Below, in pieces: positions 57,301 through 64,000 of a stretch of DNA of 64,000 nucleotides. The position numbers and the translations under genes were made by a program. Below the pieces are notes generated by a model, which did not search any database, was not told where the DNA came from, and saw only the letters and a program-made list of their open reading frames with translations. How positions within the stretch are numbered: the first letter of the stretch is position 1; every line of letters begins with the position of its first letter. This DNA comes from Epiperipatus broadwayi (taxonomy: Eukaryota > Onychophora > Udeonychophora > Euonychophora > Peripatidae). The stretch covers positions 15,376,935 through 15,440,934 of the forward strand of contig JAQFVV010012402.1 in the NCBI GenBank assembly GCA_028023455.1. Reading direction: 5' to 3'.

Positions 57301-57370
57301 ATAAAGTTTATTTGAAATGTAAAAGTAGAAAGGATAGTGAAAGATGTGGATGGAGAATGAATGGTAAAAC

Positions 57371-57764
57371 CATATAATACTAAATCATCCATTCACTTCA
57401 CCACTGCTATACAATACTTTATTTATCACCCTCTTTTACAGTTTACAGTTTTGATTGCCCCTGCAATCTTCTTCAGAACCACAACATAATACAAACATAT
57501 GAATATAAATATAAATATACACGAACATATAATTTACATTCTTTATATACATCTTAAAATCATCATCTATTTATTACCTTTTAAATATTATATAATTTTT
57601 TGTTCTTTTTTTTACATCCTACATTTATTAATTAAAAACTTCCTATACATATATATTCTATTTTTATTCTTTATTTTATTTTACTCTTATAGTAAAAAAG
57701 AGGGTGGTAAATAGAGCATTGTGTAACAGTACTAAAGTGCATGGATGATTTAGTATTATATGGT
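57371..57764 (-). repeat. PLE-terminus-like repeat T1, inverted copy with fold-back end
   Basis: 57371-57690 is the complement of the repeat at 54790-55265, including the complement of GTTCTGAAGAAGATTGCAGG. The outer 75 bp is then repeated in forward orientation at 57689-57764, so CCATATAATACTAAATCATC and its complement bound the block. It interrupts LINE-b between endonuclease and RT. Confidence 0.6.
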
Positions 57765-57779
57765 ACACATTTGGCAATG

Positions 57780-59520
57780 CAATAAGAAAGAATAGTTATT
57801 ATACTTCTTGAAGAAGATAAATGAATGAAAAAATAAGTTAGAAGAATAAAAATTAAAAGCAGAAGAAATCATGGAAGAGTTTGTTGGAGATGAATGTGGT
57901 GAAGTAGAATGGGGTTTTAGGTGAAAATATTCAGAAGAATAAATGTCATAGAAAAGTGAGAATTAGTAAAAGTGTAAAAGAGGGGGAGGGGGAAGCATGC
58001 AAAGGATATAAATGTGCTATTAAAAAAAAGAAAGTGAAAACGATAATATTAAATGGGAAAAGTATTTTGAAAAGAAGTTGGCTAAAACAGATAATTATTG
58101 AGAGATAATGAAATTAAATTATTGGAAGATAATATAAAAGTGAAAGAGGTGGAAGCAAAAAATTTTGGAAATATATTAAAAGAAGGAATGTAGGGGTGAG
58201 AGAAATAATATTACTAGATGATGAAGAAAAAGAGTATAATTCTAAAGTAGAACTAGATACGATCTTAAATAAGTTAATGGATATAGAAAAGATGTTAAAT
58301 GTGAAGAACAGAGTGATAAGCATAAAAGCATATAGTAATGGAAATATTAGGTTTACAGAAAATGAATTGAATGAGACAGGGAAGAAATTAAAAAGTGAAA
58401 AGGCAAGAGGTTTAGATGGATGGGCAGCAGAGATGATGATGAATTTAGAAAATAGGACAAAATTAAATCCATTATCATGTTTTAATAATGTGGCACAGAA
58501 GAGAGAATTTCCAGATAGCTGAAATAATACAAGGTTAAGGCTACTATTTAAAGAAAAGGGTAAGGATCATAGAAAGTTAAGCAATTATAGACCGAGAAGG
58601 GTGACTTTAGTGTTATACAAAGTTTTTGCATATATGGTGGCTGTAAGGGTCACAAAATGGATGGTAGAAAATAATATAGAGGAAGAAATGCAAGGAGGTT
58701 TTCGATCAGATAGATGTATAAGAGTTTGTTTGTAGTCACACAACTTATAGATATGAGTAAGAATGCAGGTAGATGGTTATATGTGGTATTTATAGACATA
58801 GAGAAGGCATATAATAGAGTACATAGAAATAGATTATGGGTAAGTTTAGTAAATTTGGAAATGTATGGAGCTTTAGTGGATATTATTAAGAGATTGTATG
58901 AAAATAATTACTATACATATCATCTAGGAAATATAGAATCAATTAAAGTTAAAAGTGGGGTAGGACTAAGTAACAATGTCCTATGTCATCTATTTTGTTT
59001 TTGTTATATTTGAGAGAAATGGAGAGAGCGATAGCAAGACTAGGGAGAGGATAAAGATACCACTAATAGATGGCAGGAGAGTGTATATATTATATACTGT
59101 ATATAGAAATAAAACAAACTAACTCCTTTTTATTTTTTATATGACTATAATCATGAAAAAAAAAATCTGTTTCGCTATTTTATATAGTCTTTTTCAAGGC
59201 CTTGAAAAAGATTATATAAAATAGTTGAAACGTTGGATTTTTTTTTTCATGATTATAGTCATATAAAAAACAAGTTTTAAAAAGGAGTTAGTTTGTTTTA
59301 TTTCTATATTGGATATTTATGAACTATTTTGAAAAGAAGAACTGTGTGCTTGATATATTAAATTATTTGTATATATTATCAGGTCTTTTGTTTGCTGATG
59401 ATATATTCTTGTGTGCAAAAAGTAGGGAAGATATGGAAGTTATTCTGAAGATGTACGCAAGGATGGATAAAGCTATAGTGATTAAATTTAGTGAAATCAA
59501 AAGTAATCATAATAAATAGT
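57780..59520 (+). pseudogene. LINE-b reverse transcriptase
   Basis: In order: LKSEKARGLDGWAAEMM (58390-58440), NNTRLRLLFKEKGKDHRKLS then NYRPRRVTLVLYKVFAYMV, EEEMQGGFRSDR, GRWLYVVFIDIEKAYNRVHR then NRLW (first catalytic Asp), IKVKSGVGLSN, LLFADDIFLCAKSREDMEVI (FADD, near 59390). A 206-bp palindrome is inserted between the last two blocks. Frames shift near 58525 and 58700. The motifs are those of an endonuclease-bearing LINE RT; the clade is not assigned. Confidence 0.85.
59102..59307. mobile_element. ~206-bp near-perfect palindrome (MITE) within LINE-b
   Basis: Ends TATAGAAATAAAACAAAC and GTTTGTTTTATTTCTATA. The arms remain paired to the centre TTCAAGGCCTTGAA, with few mismatches. The right arm contains CCTTGAAAAAG...GTTGAAACGTTGGA, a motif common at the ends of Penelope-type or related small elements. 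It splits LINE-b RT between the KSGVGL and FADD blocks. Confidence 0.8.
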
Positions 59521-60490
59521 GGGGAAAAAGAACAGAAAGAATTTTTATTGGGAGATATAAAGTTAAATGTGGTGAATAAGTATAACTTTTGGGAATTAGA
59601 GAAATTGCTTGGATGAATGGGAGAAAAACTGATGTGAAGCAAAAAAAAAGAAAAGGCTGGATAAAGAAATTAATAGTGTTTTTATATAATAAATATGGTA
59701 TAGATAGAATTATATGGAAGAGGGTGGCAGTAGCAGGATTAACTTATGTTAATGAGATAGTATGTGTTGGTAAAGGATGTTAGATTACTTAAAAAAGTAT
59801 GAAGAGAAGTAGGAAGATGTATATTAGATGCAAATGTGTGAATTTCAAAGGAAGCAATTCAAGGTGAACTGGGATAGTCAAGTTTTTATATGAGAGAAGC
59901 AAAATAAAAAATGTTAGGTAGATTTGTAATTTATGGATAATAAGAGAATAGCCAAAATAGTATTTAATTGGGTTATTAATAAAAGATTGGCAACAAAATG
60001 GATGAGAAAAGTAGTATGGTATGCAGAAGATTTGGATAGAGACTTTATGTCAGTATACTTATACAAAAGATGGGATGATTGTATTAGGAGAACTGTTGCA
60101 TGTTATAGTGATGAATAATGGAATAGAAGAATAGATGCATCAATAAAAAATAGGGAGTTAGAAAGATAGAGAACTCATATGGAGAGTAAAAAGAGGTTAA
60201 ATATGCCACAGAAATGGAATATTCAGTGTCAGTTAATTTATGATAACAGCAAAGAAAGTAGTTTACTGTTTAAGGCTTGAACAGGATTGCTGGCAATAAG
60301 AGAATATACACATAAATGGAGAAATGTGGGTGATTTAGTCAGAAAGTTATGAAAGGAAGGCATAGAAAATATTAGGCATCAGTTAATTAAATGTAAATGC
60401 TTATAAGCAGAAAAGATACAAATAATGAAGTTGAGAATAAATATAAACAAAGTGATTAACAGAAAGTGGATTCTTGGGTTTTATGGTGGG
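59521..60490 (+). pseudogene. LINE-b C-terminal region, tandem copy i
   Basis: KRKGWIKKLIVFLYNKYGID then RIIWKRVAVAGLTYVNEIVC, FMDNKRIAKIVFNWVINKRL then ATKWMRKVVWYAEDLDRDFM (59933-60060), and the zinc-finger-equivalent region, with stops, to 60450. It breaks off at GTGGGTTTGGA and is followed at once by the same region starting again. Confidence 0.75.
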
Positions 60491-60496
60491 TTTGGA

Positions 60497-61510
60497 AATC
60501 AAAAGTAATGATAAAAATGCTGGGGAAAGAGAACTTTTTTTTATTGGGAGATAGAAAGTAAAATGTAGTGAATAAGTATAACTATTTGGGAATAATTTTA
60601 AGTAATCAGAGAATTTGCTTGAATGAATGGGAGAAAAAATTAATAAATGAAGCAAAGAAAAGAAAGGGATTGATAAAGAAATCAACAGTGTTTTCATATA
60701 ATAAATATGATGTAACTAGAATTTTATGAAAGGGAGTGACAGTATCAGTGTTAACTTAGGGTAATAATGCATTATGTGTTAATAAAGGGGTGTTAAATTA
60801 CTTAAGAAAAAGGACAGAAGTGGGAAGACATGCATTAGATGCAGATGTGTGGATGGCAAAGAAGGCAATTCAAGAAGAAATGGCATGGTCAAGTTTTTAT
60901 ACAAGAGATGCAAAAGGCAAAATAAAAATGTTCAGTAGATTGCAATTTATGGATGATAAGAGAATAGCCAAAATAGTATTTAATTGGTTTATGAGTAAAG
61001 AATGGGATAGAAGAATAGATGCATTAATGAAAAATAGGGAGTTAAAGAAATGGAGAACTAGTATGTAAAGTAAAATGAGTTAAAATATGTATAGAAGTAA
61101 ACAGAAAATTGGGTGTGAGTTAATTTATGATAATAGCAAGGAAATACACACATAATTAATCTGAAAGTTATGTAAAGAAAGCATGAAAAATAGTAGGTAT
61201 CTGCTAATTGAATGTAAATGCTTACAAGCAGAAAGGATACAAATAATGAAGTGGGAAAAAATATAAACAAAAGTAATTATACAAAAAGTGGGTTCTTGTT
61301 TTTAAGCTGGGTTTGGAAAAAGATAAGAGGGATCTAGATATAAAGACTATAGAGTGGATAAAGATGAAAATGTGGAAATGGGATGGAGCAGGACAGGGAA
61401 GAATATGAAAAAAACTTAGGGTGGAGAAGGGAAAGGAAAGGTAAGGTGGCTAACAGATTTCTCTGGGCATAGTGTCTGAGAGATTCCTTATTTTGATAAA
61501 GGAGAAGCCA
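60497..61510 (+). pseudogene. LINE-b C-terminal region, tandem copy ii, and 3' UTR
   Basis: Restarts AAATCAAAAGTAATGATAAA, paralogous to 59497. YNYLGIILSNQRICLNEWEK (the YLG block), NYLRKRTEVGRHALDADVWM then AKKAIQEEMAWSSFYTRDAK (60790-60920), FMDDKRIAKIVFNW, NRELKKWRTSM, CKWLQAE-type tail and a 3' UTR (GGCTAACAGATTTCTCTGG) shared with 29.65 kb. The deletion of the ATRWIRKLVQ segment distinguishes it from copy i. Confidence 0.8.
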
Positions 61511-61809
61511 TAGTGCATCACATCACTAATATTACAAATATGCATGTGTTAAAATTAAAAATAAAAAGCATATAGAGGAAGATGAAAAACAATTTTGCAT
61601 TGATCAGGTTTCTGTTTTTTGTAAGAAATAGTTTTAAATGGCTGTATATTAGTGTTTTTCTGAAGGTCTGTGATAATGGTATTTTAGTTGTATTCAGATA
61701 TTGAAACTATTCACATCATTGAATGCTTTTAGAAAAATTTAACTTTATTTAAATTTTCCAATTACATTCATCTGTTAATAATAGCACACAGCTTAGTATA
61801 GGCAGGATG

Positions 61810-61955
61810 TTTTGAGTAGTATTATTCTCCTCTTTTCTTCAGGTATTGCTGGACTGACTAGTGACAGTCTTAACATAAAAATTGAACCTGACCCTGAGCT
61901 TCTTAAATATTGAATTTTAAGTAACACTCTAACCAACTGAGCCATCTTGCCATAA
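61810..61955 (-). mobile_element. tRNA-derived SINE-like element
   Basis: The minus strand reads GATGGCTCAGTTGGTTAGAG (excellent A box), then GGTCAGGTTCAATTTTTATG (B-box-like GGTTCAA) ~55 bases later, followed by a non-tRNA tail with GACTGTCACTAGTCAGTCC and CCTGAAGAAAAGAGGAG. The acceptor stem is not maintained. A single copy here, unrelated to the SINE at 7.2 kb. Confidence 0.6.
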
Positions 61956-61979
61956 GCAATAGATAGTAGAAATTTCATT

Positions 61980-64000
61980 TACTTATAGAAAAGTTAATTG
62001 ATTTTTTTACTTTGGCCAGTTTTAGAAACTATTTCTTATCGCTATTATTAATATTATTATTATGAATTATTAGAAAAAACTTACTTGATTAAAATAATTA
62101 GTTGCTTCATCTATGGTAACCGATGTACATTCTCCAAAAAAAATGAAAATAAATAGTCGTTGAAACACAGACAACTGTGACATCTAATATATATATATAC
62201 GTAATTATATAATTAAATATTTATCTTGCTTTGAAGAAATACTGATATCGAATTATAATATTATTACATATGTATACACATATACTATTAACTACTAATT
62301 ATTTTAAAGAGCATGTAAATATTTTTTCAGCTTATAAATATATAATGCTAATAATATAAACCTATTTTATAGAAAATCTATCTAGCAAAATAAATTGTCA
62401 TTGAAATAAGAAAAGTTGGATATTATTTACAGGCTTATTACATTATTATTTGGGAATCATGCTTATAAATTGTCTTAGTAATATATTTGGATTATTTCAT
62501 TAAATAGGTTTGGACACTATTACCTTTAGAAATTAAATATTTCTTTTTCTCTCAATCTTTCTATTTTCTTATGCAACTCTTGATGATTTAAATTACTCAT
62601 TAAAATATGCATAAAATTAATAAAAACATAAAAGTGAAATATAAGAGTTTAAATTCAATGAAGATATATATGTTAAAATGAACAAGTGTTTTTGACTTTT
62701 TTCATCACAATACTCTTTTCGAAAAGACTTCTTAAGGCCAATAAATCTGCTCTCTAAATGATAACTGAACATACACAATATATAAATGTATTTACTATTT
62801 TTACATAAAAAATACCATGCTCCTCTTAACCTATTAATGTATGCATAAATTTCTTATAGACATACATAAACAGATTTGGAAAAAAATCCACAACCTCATT
62901 TTTAAAAAAATCATAAAAATGTTTTAAATAGTAAATGATTTATTTAAATTCGATCAGCAGAGTATATGCTATCAGCAATGGGTTAGATTAGACCACCCCC
63001 ATGTCTTCATTATGAGAGAAACCAAATGCTATATATACTCTAATTATATAATCATAGAAACATTTAGCAACCTGGGTTATTGTCAACTGTCCACAAGCAA
63101 TGCACAGCTAGTGGAGTAGGTATCCTAGTTAACATAAAACATCCACCTGATAATTTCACGATACTATATTTATACAGTGTATAAGTACTCCAAAATATGT
63201 AACCATCTCAACAATGTGATAATCTTTCTATAATGAACTATTTATAACCATTGACATAATTCATATTTGAATAACAGACTTTATATATACACAATTTGTA
63301 CACAATCCTATGTATATACATGCAATTATTCATATGATCTGTATAATATCATAATGAATCCTATGTAACCATTGAGTACTAAATAAAATTTATATTTGAA
63401 AAAAAAAATGTTTTAAATAATAGATTATGTACTTAATATATTACAGAAGTATATATGATAATATTAGGAATAATAGCAATTCAAATCTACATATAATATA
63501 GTTAAATGTTAGATATTACATATGATATCTAAATTCTGAATTGTAAATTATAAAATATAAAGTTTACAGGATCAGTTTCAAGTAACTCAAACAGCTATGC
63601 CAAGCCCATCAAAAATCTATCTATAAATCGGATTAGGCTTGAATCTAAATTTTATTAAACAGATATTCTTCACTTTATTTAAAACTAAACTGGTAAAAAA
63701 TGCTTAAATACATAGATTTATAGAAAATTATATTAAAATCAGAATGAGTTTAGATATAACTAAGTGATAAACAAAAATGCATTTTATGTTAGAACTAAAC
63801 CATCAAATAAATGTAGATTATATGAATATTAAGTATAAAAATTCTAAGATTAAGTAAAAAAAAAAGTGAATCATGCTATCAATGCATGTAAACAATATCG
63901 CTTTTTTTTTTTTAGTTTCACTCAAAGTTTAGGAGTATTTCATATTATGCTCCACAGTATTCATGGCCATATTTTTGCTATTAAAATCAATACCTATCAT
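61980..64000. other. No gene recognised
   Basis: AT-rich sequence, no open frame of note and no recognisable repeat. Confidence 0.45.

Overview
This window reads as strongly AT-rich nuclear DNA of a multicellular animal, probably an invertebrate. The phylum cannot be fixed from sequence alone; a mollusc is one possibility. Reasons: one large eukaryote-style exon with a plausible splice acceptor, long stretches without coding potential, (TA)n and (ATN)n microsatellites, and a dense, nested load of decayed retroelements: Ty3/Gypsy, Penelope-like, at least three non-LTR lineages, tRNA-derived SINEs, a Merlin-type DNA transposon and many fold-back elements. There are no operons, no CRISPR array, no rRNA and no convincing functional tRNA gene.

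Layout. 1-1.9 kb (minus): an uninterrupted 627-codon reading frame running off the left edge, the only candidate host gene; family not recognised. 2-9.9 kb: non-coding, with fold-back elements and a class-II-tRNA-derived SINE with intact target duplications. 9.9-19.4 kb: two copies (opposite orientation) of an undescribed-looking ~2.1-2.2 kb element, a gag remnant and a dispersed ~420 bp repeat. 19.4-23.25 kb: a Gypsy element with 5' LTR, primer-binding site, gag, protease, RT, RNase H and integrase, broken by several frameshifts and one stop, lacking its 3' end. 26.9-31 kb and 35-36.7 kb: two decayed copies of one endonuclease/RT LINE (LINE-a); the first is interrupted by a fold-back and a truncated LINE-b, the second by the tRNA SINE. 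33.4-34.2 kb: a long inverted repeat containing a Penelope GIY-YIG domain. 37.4-37.7 kb: an RTE-like tail. 38-47 kb: three copies of a small element carrying hammerhead-ribozyme and Pol III-like motifs, a coiled-coil gag remnant and a deleted Merlin transposase with a related MITE. 50-54 kb: a Penelope-like element whose RT is split by a third copy of the 2.2 kb element. 55-61.5 kb: a long LINE-b copy (SGNH-type ORF1, endonuclease, RT, C-terminal region in tandem duplicate) with further insertions. 62-64 kb: nothing recognised.

Best candidates for something new: (1) the three-copy 2.1-2.2 kb family with TGTAACGA...TCGTTACA ends, all placed in (TA)n tracts, with a TATA promoter followed by a hairpin whose stem changes while its GACGCAC-type loop stays, and with two internal modules in opposite order in different copies; (2) the short hammerhead/Pol III-box element at 38.0, 39.7 and 46.8 kb. 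Autonomous partners are not visible in the window. All translations and alignments were made by eye, so boundaries are approximate unless a terminus is named.
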